A stretch of DNA of 64,000 nt from Phycisphaerae bacterium (GTDB taxonomy: Bacteria; Planctomycetota; Phycisphaerae; JAJVII01): positions 1 to 64,000 of the forward strand of contig JAJVII010000037.1 in assembly GCA_022072085.1 (NCBI GenBank), read 5' to 3'. Shown one piece after another: positions 48,559-61,094 of this stretch. The position numbers were made by a program, and so were the translations under genes. The stretch's first letter is position 1, and each line of letters starts with the position of its first letter. Under the pieces are notes generated by a model. The model was given only the letters and a program-made list of their open reading frames with translations, did no database searches and was not told the DNA's origin.

Positions 48559-49095
48559 ATGAAGACCTCCGCCTCGTTCATCCGCATCGACCCCGCAACC
48601 GTGCGGCCGCTCTCGCACGAAGCCGACCGCCTGCGGCGCGTCGTCTGCGGCGACCTGAACGTCGGGCGTCGCACCGACATCGGCCAGGCCTGGGACGGGC
48701 TGCACTTCCTGCTCAGCCCGCGCCGACGGGCCGGGGCCCGGCACGACACCGGCGACGCCTTCGGGCTGGGCCTGTTCGGCGGACGACGCCTCAACGGTTA
48801 CGCCATCGACGACGGCGAACTGATCAACTACGCCGACCCCGACGCCGTCGCCCGAGTCGACCGTGAACTCCAGCGCATCACCGGCGACGGCCTGCTCCGC
48901 CGCTACGACCCTGGCGCGATGGACGTCGCCGACGTCGAGCCCGGCGACTGGCAGACGCGCGGCGACGAGGGGTTCGAGCTTCTGCTGGACGCCTTCCTCC
49001 AGTGGCGGGAGTTGTATCACCTGGCCGCCGAGGACGGCCAGGGGGTCCTCTGCCTGCTCCGCCACGCCGACGACGCCCCCGATCGCGAGATTTAG
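48559..49095 (+). CDS. DUF1877 (YfbM-like) family protein
   Basis: LNVGRRTDIGQAWDGLHFLLS ... inferred family. Confidence 0.7.
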   Translation: MKTSASFIRIDPATVRPLSHEADRLRRVVCGDLNVGRRTDIGQAWDGLHFLLSPRRRAGARHDTGDAFGLGLFGGRRLNGYAIDDGELINYADPDAVARVDRELQRITGDGLLRRYDPGAMDVADVEPGDWQTRGDEGFELLLDAFLQWRELYHLAAEDGQGVLCLLRHADDAPDREI

Positions 49096-49186
49096 GTCAA
49101 CTCGCTCCGCCCGCCTGCCGAATGCTCCCACAGTGCAGCCTGCCGGCTGCACGGGGAGTCACCTGGAGTTCGGGAGCGACGGCGTC

Positions 49187-49999
49187 ATGTCCAAGAAGAA
49201 CGGCAAGCACGACGGGAAGCCCGCGAAGCTCAAGGGCAAGCATTACGAGAAGGAACTGGAGCGGCTTCAGCTCGAACTGGTCAAGCTGCACGAGTGGATC
49301 GCCGCCGAGGGGCTCAAGGTCGTCGTGATCTTCGAGGGCCGCGACGCCGCGGGCAAGGGGGGCGTCATCAAGCGCATCACCCAGCCGCTGAACCCGCGCA
49401 TCTGCCGCGTCGTCGCACTGGGCAAGCCGACCGAGCGCGAGAAGACGCAGTGGTATTTCCAGCGCTACGTGCCGCATCTGCCGGCGGCCGGCGAGATGGT
49501 GCTGCTCGACCGCAGCTGGTACAACCGCGCCGGCGTCGAGCACGTCATGGGCTTCTGCTCCAAGGGCGAGTACGAGGAGTTCCTCCGCTCCTGCCCGGAC
49601 TTCGAACGGATGCTCATCCGCTCGGGCGTCATGCTTATCAAGTACTGGTTCAGCGTCAGCGACGAGGAGCAGGAGCGCCGCTTCCAGGCCCGCATCGACG
49701 ACCCGACCAAGCGGTGGAAGCTCAGCCCGATGGACCTCCAGAGCCGCGAGCGCTGGGTCGAGTACTCGCGGGCCAAGGACGAGATGTTTGCCCACACCGA
49801 CATCAAGCAGGCCCCGTGGTATGTCGTCGAGGCCGACAACAAGAAGCGGGCCCGGCTGAACTGCATCGCCCACCTGCTGTCGCAGTTCAAGTACAAGGAC
49901 CTCACGCCCCGTCCGATCAAGCTGCCCCCGCGTCAGCCCGACACCGGCTACGTTCGCCCGCCGATTAGCGACCAGACCTTCGTACCGGCCGCCTACTGA
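49187..49999 (+). CDS. ppk2: polyphosphate kinase 2
   Basis: IFEGRDAAGKGGVIKRITQPLNPR...DRSWYNRAGVEHVMGF. Confidence 0.93.
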   Translation: MSKKNGKHDGKPAKLKGKHYEKELERLQLELVKLHEWIAAEGLKVVVIFEGRDAAGKGGVIKRITQPLNPRICRVVALGKPTEREKTQWYFQRYVPHLPAAGEMVLLDRSWYNRAGVEHVMGFCSKGEYEEFLRSCPDFERMLIRSGVMLIKYWFSVSDEEQERRFQARIDDPTKRWKLSPMDLQSRERWVEYSRAKDEMFAHTDIKQAPWYVVEADNKKRARLNCIAHLLSQFKYKDLTPRPIKLPPRQPDTGYVRPPISDQTFVPAAY

Positions 50000-50070
50000 G
50001 CCGGGCGTCGAGGCCGGGGTTTGCCTTGCCGCCGGTTTAACATCCGGGGGAATCAGCCTACAATGCTGCC

Positions 50071-50976
50071 ATGCCGAACGAGAGCCGCGGACATCGGCGG
50101 GCGTGGGCAGCAGTCGGGCTGCTGCTGGCGGCGATGCTGGGCGGCTGCCGGGCGACGGTCGTCACGATCGAGCCGCCGGCGGCGCCGGCCAACTTCGACC
50201 CGGCTGGCGGTGTCGACTGGAGCGGCTACGCCGACGTGCTGGACGCCTGCGTCGGCGACGACGGCCTGGTCGACTACCTCGTGCTCAGCCAGCCGCCCAA
50301 CTGTCCCCGCCTGTTGGACTGCTACGCCCAACTCGCCCGCGTCGGGCCGGCCACCGCGCCGGGGCAGTTCCCCGACCGCGACAGCAAGCTGGCCTACTAC
50401 ATCAACGCCCACAACCTGCTGGCCCTGGTGGCGATGGGCCCGTACTTCGCACCGGGCAAGATCGACCCGCGCGGCGTCGGCGACCTGCCCGGCCCGCCGG
50501 AGTCGGCGTTCCGCTTCACGGTGGGCGGCCAGCCGATGACGCTGGCGGAGCTGCGCGAACTGCGGATCGCCCCGCTGACCGCCGACGACCCGCGGCCGCT
50601 GCTGGGGCTCTGTGCCGGGCGACGGAACGACCCGCCGCTGCGGCGCGAGGTCTACTCGGCTGACCGCCTGGCCGACCAGTTGGCCGACCAGCTCGCCCGT
50701 GTGCTGGCCGGCAACGAATGGACGACGATCGACGCCTACCATCGCCGGCTGCTGATCCCGGCGGCCATCAGCGATCATCGCGCCTACTACTGGGCCCACC
50801 ATCTCGGCGGGTCGGCGGGGCCGGTCGCGGGGACGGACTTCCTGGCGGTGCTGCTGAGCCTGGCCGATGCCCGCGGCCGACATCGCCTCAACCGGGCGAT
50901 CGGCTTCGACGTGGTGACGGCCCAGCCCGGCGACGAGTTGAACAACCGTCCCGTCCTGCCGGCGATGGGCGAGTAG
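50071..50976 (+). CDS. DUF547-domain lipoprotein
   Basis: Lipobox MLGGC; LAYYINAHNLLAL. Confidence 0.75.
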   Translation: MPNESRGHRRAWAAVGLLLAAMLGGCRATVVTIEPPAAPANFDPAGGVDWSGYADVLDACVGDDGLVDYLVLSQPPNCPRLLDCYAQLARVGPATAPGQFPDRDSKLAYYINAHNLLALVAMGPYFAPGKIDPRGVGDLPGPPESAFRFTVGGQPMTLAELRELRIAPLTADDPRPLLGLCAGRRNDPPLRREVYSADRLADQLADQLARVLAGNEWTTIDAYHRRLLIPAAISDHRAYYWAHHLGGSAGPVAGTDFLAVLLSLADARGRHRLNRAIGFDVVTAQPGDELNNRPVLPAMGE

Positions 50977-51113
50977 ACGCGGATCGCGGGGCGGGCGGCC
51001 GCACCGGTGCGACAACGCTATGGAAAGGCCCCGGGCGATGGTGTATCCTTTGCGGTTCCGTCCGCCGGCGTGAGGCCGTGCGGCCCGTAGTCCTAGCACT
51101 GAGGAATTGACCA

Positions 51114-52001
51114 ATGCCCAAGAGCGCGACTGCGTCCAAAGAAACCGGAATCTGCCAGGCGATGATCGAAGAGGGATTGGCCGAGGTCGGCATCAAGCAC
51201 GGCGACCTCGTGTTCCTGCACAGCAGCCTGAAGGAACTGGCCCCGGCCCGCGAGCTGGTGAAGTTCCCCAACGCCGGCGGCGACATGGTCGTCGACGCCC
51301 TGCTGGCGGCCGTCGGCAAGACCGGCACGCTGGCCGTGCCGACATTGACGGCGACCTACGCCCCGGACACCGGCGGGCCGGCCGGCAAGATCTTCGATCC
51401 CAAGGAGACGCCGTCGCGCGTCGGCTCGATCACCAACCTGGTGATGGCCCGCCCGGGCGCCGTCCGCAGCCATCACCCCAGCCACTCGGTGACGGCGGTC
51501 GGGCCGCTGGCGGCCCGCTACACCGCCGGCCACGAGCTGACCACCACCTGCGGCTGGGACAGCCCCTACGGCCGGACGATCCAGTGGGACGGGTACATCT
51601 GCTACTTCGGCACGACGACGACGACCAACACGCACATCCACGCCGTCGAGGACTGGATGAAGCTGCCGTACATGGAAGACACCTGGTGCCTGGTCAAGGG
51701 CCTGGACGGTGAGACGCTGCGGGTCAAGGCCCTGGGCGCCCCGTTCGGCCCGCGCGACTTCTACAAGAAGGACTCGATGATCCACGCCGTGCTGGAGAAG
51801 GCCGGCATCTGGAAGCAGGTTCGGATCGGCAGGGCCACCGTGTCGCTGATGAAGGCCCGCGACTGTTTTGACGTCGTGTTCCGCGCGATCATTCGCCAGC
51901 CCGACATCCTGATGAGCAAGCAGGACGATCCGTGGACGGCGAAGTATCGCCGGCCGACGATCGACCACGTGCGGGCCCGCTGGGGCGGCCCGGCGGCGTG
52001 A
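51114..52001 (+). CDS. aminoglycoside N(3)-acetyltransferase-family protein
   Basis: VFLHSSLKEL...GTLAVPTLT...RSHHPSHSVTAVGPLA. Confidence 0.85.
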   Translation: MPKSATASKETGICQAMIEEGLAEVGIKHGDLVFLHSSLKELAPARELVKFPNAGGDMVVDALLAAVGKTGTLAVPTLTATYAPDTGGPAGKIFDPKETPSRVGSITNLVMARPGAVRSHHPSHSVTAVGPLAARYTAGHELTTTCGWDSPYGRTIQWDGYICYFGTTTTTNTHIHAVEDWMKLPYMEDTWCLVKGLDGETLRVKALGAPFGPRDFYKKDSMIHAVLEKAGIWKQVRIGRATVSLMKARDCFDVVFRAIIRQPDILMSKQDDPWTAKYRRPTIDHVRARWGGPAA

Positions 52002-52032
52002 GCCCCGTCTGCACGTCGGCATCGAACGACAG

Positions 52033-52060
52033 GGCCCCGCGTCGCGGACGCGGGGCCTTT
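52033..52060 (+). terminator. Rho-independent terminator
   Basis: GGCCCCGCGTC-gcg-GACGCGGGGCC-TTT. Confidence 0.8.
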
Positions 52061-52085
52061 CTCGTGCGCCAAGCGGGGGGCCTCT

Positions 52086-53288
52086 TCAGGGCGCGACGGG
52101 CCCGGCCAGGTCCGGCTGGGTGGTCGCGCCGGTGTCGATTCGTTCAAGGTACTCGACCAGCGCCTTGATGCGCGGCTGGCCGGAGTCCATCGACAGGCTC
52201 TGGCGATAGTAGATCAGCGCCTGGTTGAGATAGCGCCGGCTGCGGACGTCCTGCTGATAGAGCACCAGGCAGAGGTCTGCCAGGTTGTTGACGATGACCT
52301 TGTTCATCGGCTGCAACTGGTAGGCCCGGGAGAAATACCGCATCGCCTCGGTGTACTGGTTCCGCCCCTGGCAGCACAGGCCGATGTTGTTGTAGAGGTC
52401 CGCGTTCTGCCCCTGCGTCTTGAGCAGCAGGTTGAACTGCTCGATCGCCTGGTCGTATTCCTTGAGCTGGTAGTGAACCAGGCCGAGTTGGTAGCGGGCG
52501 TCCTCCCAGTCCGGGGCCAGCGTGAGCACGCGGCGCCAGAGATACCGCGCTTCGCCCAGCCGATCGTAGAGCGTGGCGATCGATGCGAGGTTGTAGGTCG
52601 CCCAGAGGTGATCGTGCTGGATGGCCAGTACGCGGTTGTAGTAGCTCTCGGCTTCGTGCCAGTCCTTCAAGCGGCTGTAGAGCACGCCGAAGTTGTAGAG
52701 CACCTCGACGTTATCCGGCTCCAGGTCCACCGCCTTGCGGTACTGGATGGCCGCGTCCTTCAGACGCTCCTTCTGCACGGACACCATGGCCAGCCCCAGG
52801 TGACCGGCTGCCCGCTCGGGCGCCAGGTCGCAGACTTGCAGGAAGTACGTCTCGGCGGTCACCAGGTCGCCGGCACTGAAGGCGAACCGGCCCCGAATGT
52901 TGTGAAACTGCCAGGAGCGGTCCAGCCGGTCGGTCGCCCAGTCCGACGCCGCGCGGGCGGCCTGCGTCGGCAGGCCCAGCAGGTCGAGGAAGCCGCGGCC
53001 CAGCGCGGCGGCGGACGGTGTCGCGGCCGGCGCGGGCCGGGGCGGCTGATGGGCCGGAGGGTCGTTGGCTGGGCCTTGTCTCGGTCCCATTGCGACAACC
53101 CGCGGCGGGCCGACGCGCGTGAGCGGCGCATCGTCCGGCTTCGTCGTCGGGCCGACCGCCTGGAGCGGCTGGACCTGGGGCGGTCCGGCGTGGCGGTGGC
53201 TGATCAACTGGCGGGCGGCCAGGATGGTCGCCGTCGCCGCGGCCGCCACAATCAGCAGCGTCAGGATGGTCTTGAGGCTCGCGGGCAT
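52086..53288 (-). CDS. TPR-repeat membrane-anchored protein
   Basis: N-terminal TM and several TPR units (DNVEVLYNFGVLYSRLKDWHEAESYYNRVL). Confidence 0.85.
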   Translation of the reverse strand: MPASLKTILTLLIVAAAATATILAARQLISHRHAGPPQVQPLQAVGPTTKPDDAPLTRVGPPRVVAMGPRQGPANDPPAHQPPRPAPAATPSAAALGRGFLDLLGLPTQAARAASDWATDRLDRSWQFHNIRGRFAFSAGDLVTAETYFLQVCDLAPERAAGHLGLAMVSVQKERLKDAAIQYRKAVDLEPDNVEVLYNFGVLYSRLKDWHEAESYYNRVLAIQHDHLWATYNLASIATLYDRLGEARYLWRRVLTLAPDWEDARYQLGLVHYQLKEYDQAIEQFNLLLKTQGQNADLYNNIGLCCQGRNQYTEAMRYFSRAYQLQPMNKVIVNNLADLCLVLYQQDVRSRRYLNQALIYYRQSLSMDSGQPRIKALVEYLERIDTGATTQPDLAGPVAP

Positions 53289-53438
53289 TCCGTCATTGTC
53301 GGGGCAGGGGGGCGGGCTGTCAACGCGGATCGGAAGGCTTGTCACCGGGGCCGGCCTGCACTATTCTGTGGGGGCCGCATCTCCGCGGCATGGTGTTGAC
53401 CGAAACCGCATCCCAGGCGCCGTGCACGAGGAACCATC

Positions 53439-54581
53439 ATGGATTTCCAGCTCTCCGAGGAGCACACGCTGCTCCAGCAGACGGTGGAGGAATTCGCGCG
53501 CAACGAGGTCGCCCCCGGCGCGACCGCACGCGATCAGAACCACGAGTTTCCCAGGGAGATCGTCGCCAAGATGGGCGAGTTGGGGCTGATGGGCGCGACC
53601 GTCAGCGAGGAATTCGGCGGCGCCGGCATGGACTCGCTGGCCAGTTGCATCGTCGTCGAGGAACTCAGCCGGGCTGACGCGGCGGTCGGCGTGATCCTGT
53701 CGGCCCACCTGAGCCTCTGCATCGAGGTGATCCAGCACTACGGCACCGATGCCCAGAAGCAGAAGTATCTGCCCAAAGTGGCGGCCGGCCAGTGCCTGGG
53801 CGCCTACAGCCTCAGCGAAGCCGGCGCCGGCTCGGACCCGGCGAGCCTGACCTGCCGGGCCGAGCCCGACGGCGATGGCTGGGTCATCAACGGCACCAAG
53901 ATGTGGGTGACCAATGGACGCGAAGCCGACGTGATCCTCGTCTTCGTCGTCACCGACTCCGACGACCCGCGGCACCGCATCTCGGCGCTGCTGGTCGACA
54001 AGGGCACGCCGGGCATGACCATCGGCAAGCTGGAAAAGAAGCTGGGCATCCGCTCGACCAGCACCGCGGAACTGGTCTTCGAGAACTGCCGCGTGCCGGG
54101 CGACGCCCTGCTGGGCGAGCGCGGGCACGGGCTGCGGGCCGCCCTGACGGGGCTGGACAGCGGGCGGCTGGGCATCGCCGCCCAGGCGGTGGGTATTGGC
54201 CAGGCGGCCCTGGACGCTGCGGTCGCCTACGCCCGCGAGCGCAAGCAGTTCGGCAAGCCGATCGCGGAGTTCCAGGCGATCCAGTGGATGCTGGCTGACA
54301 GCGCGACGGAGCTGGAGGCCGCCCGCCTGCTGATGTACAAGGGCGCCTATCTCAAGACCCACGGCGGCAACCACGTGAAGCTTTCGTCGATGGCCAAGCT
54401 CTACGCATCCGAGACGGCTTCGCGGATCGCGAACCGGGCGGTTCAGATTCACGGCGGCTCGGGCTACACCGAGGATTACCCGGTGGAACGTTATCTGCGC
54501 GACGCGAAGATCACGGAAATCTACGAGGGAACCTCCGAAATCCAGCGGCTGGTCATCGCCCGGCAGTTGCTCAAAGGCTAG
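53439..54581 (+). CDS. acyl-CoA dehydrogenase
   Basis: YSLSEAGAGSDPASLTCRAEPDGDGWVINGTKMWVTNG; GGSGYTEDYPVERYLRDAKITEIYEGTSEIQRLVIARQLL. Confidence 0.95.
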   Translation: MDFQLSEEHTLLQQTVEEFARNEVAPGATARDQNHEFPREIVAKMGELGLMGATVSEEFGGAGMDSLASCIVVEELSRADAAVGVILSAHLSLCIEVIQHYGTDAQKQKYLPKVAAGQCLGAYSLSEAGAGSDPASLTCRAEPDGDGWVINGTKMWVTNGREADVILVFVVTDSDDPRHRISALLVDKGTPGMTIGKLEKKLGIRSTSTAELVFENCRVPGDALLGERGHGLRAALTGLDSGRLGIAAQAVGIGQAALDAAVAYARERKQFGKPIAEFQAIQWMLADSATELEAARLLMYKGAYLKTHGGNHVKLSSMAKLYASETASRIANRAVQIHGGSGYTEDYPVERYLRDAKITEIYEGTSEIQRLVIARQLLKG

Positions 54582-54658
54582 GCTCACTTCCGCGGCATTC
54601 CGGGTAGACTGGATGGCGGCATCCCGACGCCGCCCCAGCCCGGGCAATGGAGCCACGC

Positions 54659-55783
54659 ATGATCCGCACATCGACCGCCGCCGTGATCCTCGCAGCGATC
54701 TGCGCCGCCGCAGCCGCCCCGGCCGTCGCCCAGCCGACCGACACGCTCACGCCCCAGGAACTGCGCCAGCTCATCGACGACTACAAGATGATGAAGCTCC
54801 AGTTCGAGACGCTCAAGACCCACGTCCAGAACCAGCGCGAGCGGCTGGACGCCCTGGAGCGTGAGAACGAGAGACTGCGCGAGGCCCTGACCCGCCGCGG
54901 CGTGGACGTGGAGGAACTGCTCGCCCCGCCGACAACGACGCAGCCGGCGGTGACCGCGGACATGCTGATCTTCGAGTCGCCCGAGTCCGTTGCCCAGTGG
55001 ATCCGCGACAACTACTCCGCCCGCATCCGCGACGACATGACGCGGCTTCAGCGCGAGTCGGCCCAGAAGGATTTCGACCTCTGGCTGGACAGCGCCGACC
55101 TGCTCGTTCACGAGGTGGACTGGATCCTCCGCGTCGACGATGCCTGGCGGGCCGAGCCCGGCGACGCGACCCCGCTGAGCTACTCACAGGACCGCCAGAC
55201 GCTCGCGCCGGCGATGGAAGAGCCCGGCCGATGCATGACGCGCCTGGAGATGGCCGAGATGCAGGTGCGCCGCCTCAAGGCCCGGCAGCAGGACCTCCAG
55301 GGTTTCTACAAGCAGCGCGTCGACGAAATGAACAAGGCTGCCGGCTCGCGAAAGGGACCGGCTGAGGAACGCATGAAGTCGGCCTACGCCGACCTGATCG
55401 AGGTGAACGCCGCTCTGCGCAAGGCCGAGGGCGCCTATGATACGAAGCTGCGCATCGCCCGGCAGACCGGCACGACCACGCAGCCCGACGACAAGGGCTA
55501 CGACATCCGGATCCGCGGGTGGGGCGCCCGCGACCGCAACGTCGAGCTGACCGTCTTCTGCCACGAGAAGTTCGCCGACCGGTTGATGGCTGCCCCCAAG
55601 GGGTCGCTCATCAAGGTGCGCGGCTGCCTGACGGACATTGCCGTGGGCGAGCGCGTGGCGTCGGTCGGACTGCGGATGGATCAGGTGCAGGTGCTGGCGG
55701 TGAACGTGCAGTCGCCGCCTCCGCCGCCGGCGGTTCCGCTGCCCCAGATCAAGCGGCCCGAAGACGACGCGCCGCCGGAATGA
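54659..55783 (+). CDS. hypothetical secreted coiled-coil protein
   Basis: Signal peptide ending AAPAVAQ; heptad-rich N-terminal helix. Confidence 0.7.
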   Translation: MIRTSTAAVILAAICAAAAAPAVAQPTDTLTPQELRQLIDDYKMMKLQFETLKTHVQNQRERLDALERENERLREALTRRGVDVEELLAPPTTTQPAVTADMLIFESPESVAQWIRDNYSARIRDDMTRLQRESAQKDFDLWLDSADLLVHEVDWILRVDDAWRAEPGDATPLSYSQDRQTLAPAMEEPGRCMTRLEMAEMQVRRLKARQQDLQGFYKQRVDEMNKAAGSRKGPAEERMKSAYADLIEVNAALRKAEGAYDTKLRIARQTGTTTQPDDKGYDIRIRGWGARDRNVELTVFCHEKFADRLMAAPKGSLIKVRGCLTDIAVGERVASVGLRMDQVQVLAVNVQSPPPPPAVPLPQIKRPEDDAPPE

Positions 55784-55840
55784 ACCCGGGCGCCGCTGGT
55801 GTTGCGGCCCCGGCCACAAGCACAAGTCAGGAGAAGCGCG

Positions 55841-57025
55841 ATGAGCGACGTGGTGATCCTGTCGGCTGTCCGGACGCCCATCGGCCGATTTCTCGGCGGC
55901 CTGTCGCCGTTGACGGCGCCGGAGCTGGGCGCCCGGGCGGCGGCTGAGGCGGTCGCCCGCGCGGGCGTCACGGCGGCTGACGTGCAGGAGGCGATCTTCG
56001 GCAATGTCGTGTCGGCCGGCCTGGGCCAGGCGCCGGCGCGGCAGGCGGCCCTGGGCGCGGGGCTGCCCGAGACGATCCCGGCCTACGCGGTGAACAAGGT
56101 CTGCGGCAGCGGGCTCAAGGCCGTGATGCTCGCGGCCCAGGCGATCCGCGCCGGCGACGCGTCGCTGGTGCTGGCCGGCGGCATGGAGTCGATGAGCCGG
56201 GCGCCGTTCCTGGTGCGCGGCCTGCGCGACGGCGTGAAGTTCGGCGACCAGGAACTCTCCGACGCGCTGATCCACGACGGCCTGCGTTGCGCGTTCGAGA
56301 GATGGCACATGGGCTGCGCCGCCGACTACATCGCCGCCCAGCGCGGCGTCTCGCGGGCCGATCAGGACCGCTTCGCCCTCCAGAGCCAACAACGGGCGGC
56401 CGCCGCAACTGCCGCCGGCCGATTCGCCGACGAGATCGTCCCCGTCCGGATCGCCGGCCGAAAGGGCGACGTGGTTGTCGACGCCGACGAGTCCATCCGC
56501 GCCGACAGCACGCTGGAAACGCTGGGCAAGCTCAAGCCCGTCTTCGGCAAGGAGGGCACGGTCACCGCGGGCAACGCCAGCGGGCTCAGCGACGGGGCGG
56601 CTGCGCTGATGGTGGCGTCGGCGGATCGAGCGGCGCAGCTCGGTGCCAAGCCGCTGGCCAGGGTGATCGCCTACGCGACCAGCGGCGTGGCCCCGAAGGA
56701 AATATTCATCGCCCCGGTCTCGGCGGTGCGGATGGTCTGCGAGAAGGGAGCCGTCGCCGTCGGCGACATCGACCTGTTCGAGCTGAATGAGGCGTTCGCC
56801 GCCCAGATGCTGGCCTGCTCTAACGAGCTGAAGCTGGACGAGGAGAAAGTGAACGTGAACGGCGGGGCGATTGCCCTGGGCCACCCTATCGGCGCGTCGG
56901 GCGCACGGGTGCTGGCGACGCTGCTGCACGAGCTGCGGCGGCGAGGCGGCGGCCTGGGCCTCGCGTCGCTCTGCCTGGGCGGCGGCAATGCCGTGGCGAT
57001 GATCGTGGAAGTGATCAACAATTGA
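55841..57025 (+). CDS. acetyl-CoA acetyltransferase (thiolase)
   Basis: [46 protein letters not shown]. Confidence 0.95.
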   Translation: MSDVVILSAVRTPIGRFLGGLSPLTAPELGARAAAEAVARAGVTAADVQEAIFGNVVSAGLGQAPARQAALGAGLPETIPAYAVNKVCGSGLKAVMLAAQAIRAGDASLVLAGGMESMSRAPFLVRGLRDGVKFGDQELSDALIHDGLRCAFERWHMGCAADYIAAQRGVSRADQDRFALQSQQRAAAATAAGRFADEIVPVRIAGRKGDVVVDADESIRADSTLETLGKLKPVFGKEGTVTAGNASGLSDGAAALMVASADRAAQLGAKPLARVIAYATSGVAPKEIFIAPVSAVRMVCEKGAVAVGDIDLFELNEAFAAQMLACSNELKLDEEKVNVNGGAIALGHPIGASGARVLATLLHELRRRGGGLGLASLCLGGGNAVAMIVEVINN

Positions 57026-57057
57026 GAGATGCCGCTACATGGCGCGGGAGGACAACG

Positions 57058-57918
57058 GTGAGCCAGATCAATCTGATTGGCGTGGTCGGGGCCGGAACGA
57101 TGGGCGCAGGAATTGCGCAGGTGGCGGGCATGGCCGGCATCGACGTGCTGCTGGTCGACACGAACGCGGCTGCGCTGCCCAAGGCGGTCAAGCGAATCCA
57201 CAGCGATCTGGACAAGGGCGTCGAGAAACAGAAGGTTACGCCTGAGGTCGCGCGGGTGGCCAAGGAGAAGGTGAAGACCTCTTCCAGGGTGGATGAGTTG
57301 AGAGGGTTCGATTTCGTCGTCGAGGCGATCGTCGAGGACCGGGCTGCAAAGAAGACGCTCTACAGCCAGTTGGCCGACATTCTTGGCCCACGGGCCATCG
57401 TGGCCAGCAACACCAGTTCAATTTCCATCACGGAACTGGCGTCCGCCACACGGAACCCCGGCTCTTTCATCGGCATGCACTTCTTCAACCCAGTCCCGCG
57501 CATGAAGCTCGTCGAGGTGGTCCGCGGCGTGCAGACCAGCGACGCGACCGAGGCGGTCACGCTTGCTCTGGCCCAGCGGATGGACAAGACGCCGGTCCGC
57601 GTGAACGACTGGCCCGGCTTCGTGGCCAACCGCATCCTGATGCCAATGATCAATGAGGCCGCCTTCGCGTTGAGCGAGGGCGTCGCCGACCCCGAGTCCA
57701 TCGACCAGGTGATGAAGCTCGGCTGCAACTTCCCGATGGGCCCGCTGGAACTGGCCGACCTGATCGGTTTGGACGTTTGCCTGAACATCATGGAGGTCCT
57801 GCACGCCGACCTGGGCGACTCGAAGTACCGCCCGTGTCCGCTGCTGCGCAACCTGGTGCGGGCCGGGCGTCTGGGCCGAAAGGCCGGCGTGGGCTTTCAT
57901 GACTACAGCGAGAAGTAG
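57058..57918 (+). CDS. 3-hydroxybutyryl-CoA dehydrogenase
   Basis: [41 protein letters not shown] start. Confidence 0.95.
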   Translation: MSQINLIGVVGAGTMGAGIAQVAGMAGIDVLLVDTNAAALPKAVKRIHSDLDKGVEKQKVTPEVARVAKEKVKTSSRVDELRGFDFVVEAIVEDRAAKKTLYSQLADILGPRAIVASNTSSISITELASATRNPGSFIGMHFFNPVPRMKLVEVVRGVQTSDATEAVTLALAQRMDKTPVRVNDWPGFVANRILMPMINEAAFALSEGVADPESIDQVMKLGCNFPMGPLELADLIGLDVCLNIMEVLHADLGDSKYRPCPLLRNLVRAGRLGRKAGVGFHDYSEK

Positions 57919-58052
57919 GCGGCTGCCCGGCTGCTGCCTGCGAAGCCGGGCTTGCCCCTTGTCATCGTCCGGGATAGACGGTAAATCATTGCACCGGAGC
58001 GATTGGAAGAATCCAGGCGGACGGGCTAACATTTTGCAGGCCAGAGTGTGCC

Positions 58053-58829
58053 ATGGCTACAACAGTTGAAACGACAATCGACGGGGCCGTTGCCCACCTG
58101 CGCTTCGCCGGCGAAGGCAAGGCCAACGTTCTTTCGCTCAAGACATTCGACCTGCTGGCTGCCGCGATGGACGATCTCTGCCGGCGGCCCGAGGTGCGCG
58201 TCTGGATTCTGACCGGCGCGGGCAAGACGTTCCTGGCCGGCGCCGACATCAAAGAACTCGCGGCGTTGGACTGCCGAGGCGCTCGCGACCTGGGCCGACG
58301 CGGCAACGAGGTGCTCAGCCGACTGGCTGACGCCCCAGCGGCGACGATCGCTGCGATCAATGGCGCGGCCCTGGGCGGTGGGTGCGAACTGGCGCTGGCG
58401 TGCGACCTGCGGGTGATGGTCGAGGGGGCGAAGATCGGCCTGCCCGAGACCGGCCTGGGGGTGATCCCCGGCTGGGGCGGGACGCAGCGGCTGGCCAGGC
58501 TGATCGGCGCCGGGCGGGCCAAGGCGATGATCCTGACCGCCGACCTGCTGGAGGCCGACCGGGCCGTGGCGATCGGCCTGGTCAACCAGGCGGCCAAGCC
58601 GGAGGAACTGGACGCGGTGACCCGGGCGCTGGCCGACCGGATCGTCGGCCTGGGGCCCAAGGCGGTCGTGGCGGCCAAGCAGGCGATCACCCGCGGTCTG
58701 GCCGGCGACCTGGAGGGCGGCCTGCGGATCGAGACGGAGTTGTTCGGGCAGTGCTTCGAGCCGGACGGAGGCCAGGCCCGCGAGGGGCTGACGGCGTTCC
58801 TGGAAAAGCGAAAACCGAACTGGTCATAG
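58053..58829 (+). CDS. enoyl-CoA hydratase
   Basis: FLAGADIKELAAL; AAINGAALGGGCELALACDLRV; GLPETGLGVIPGWGGTQRL. Confidence 0.94.
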   Translation: MATTVETTIDGAVAHLRFAGEGKANVLSLKTFDLLAAAMDDLCRRPEVRVWILTGAGKTFLAGADIKELAALDCRGARDLGRRGNEVLSRLADAPAATIAAINGAALGGGCELALACDLRVMVEGAKIGLPETGLGVIPGWGGTQRLARLIGAGRAKAMILTADLLEADRAVAIGLVNQAAKPEELDAVTRALADRIVGLGPKAVVAAKQAITRGLAGDLEGGLRIETELFGQCFEPDGGQAREGLTAFLEKRKPNWS

Positions 58830-58841
58830 GATAAGCGGTCC

Positions 58842-60497
<1,656 letters not shown>

Positions 60498-60553
60498 CGC
60501 GGGGGACACAGGCGCCGGTCGGCGCCGGGCAGCAAGGAGACCCGCAAGGGCAC

Positions 60554-61015
60554 ATGAGCGAAAAGAGTGACGCGACTGTGGCAACGGAATCGACGGGCCG
60601 GACCCCCGCGGGCGGGCGCATCCGCGTCATGCTGGCCAAGGTGGGGCTGGACGGTCACGACCGGGGGGTGAAGGTCGTCGCCCGCGTCCTGCGCGACGCC
60701 GGCATGGAGGTCATCTACACCGGCATGTGGCAGTCGCCGCAGTCGGTGGTCCGCTCGGCTATCCAGGAGGACGTCGCCGTGCTGGGCCTGTCGTTCCTTT
60801 CCGGGTCGCACACGGCGCTGATGCCGCGCGTGTTCGAGGAACTGTCGGTCGCCGGCGCCTCCGGCGAGATCGCGGTCATCGTCGGCGGCATCATCCCCAA
60901 GGACGACTACCAGACGCTGCTGGACATGGGCGTCGCTCGCGTCTTCGGGCCGGGCAGTCCCCTCCGCGAGATTGTTGATTTCATACGCCAGCGCGCCGGC
61001 CGCCGGAGCCGGTGA
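60554..61015 (+). CDS. B12-binding small subunit of acyl-CoA mutase
   Basis: AKVGLDGHDRGVKVVARVLRDAGMEVIYTG (DxHxxG B12 motif). Confidence 0.92.
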   Translation: MSEKSDATVATESTGRTPAGGRIRVMLAKVGLDGHDRGVKVVARVLRDAGMEVIYTGMWQSPQSVVRSAIQEDVAVLGLSFLSGSHTALMPRVFEELSVAGASGEIAVIVGGIIPKDDYQTLLDMGVARVFGPGSPLREIVDFIRQRAGRRSR

Positions 61016-61094
61016 CCCGCGGCGGCTGCGACTCGGCAGGCCTGACCGACCGGACGGCATCGTGACTCCGCCTTACTTTGATGATAGACACCGC

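Noticed and set aside
49133-49152. GTGCAGCC-TGCC-GGCTGCAC hairpin as a terminator
   Set aside because: No T-tract follows; may be incidental
51039-51054. Possible sigma-54 promoter TGGTGT-ATCCT-TTGCG before the AAC(3) gene
   Set aside because: Weak -24 element and no palindromic UAS found
51114-52001. Acquired aminoglycoside resistance gene
   Set aside because: AAC(3)-like family is broad, chromosomal context is ordinary and no mobile element is adjacent
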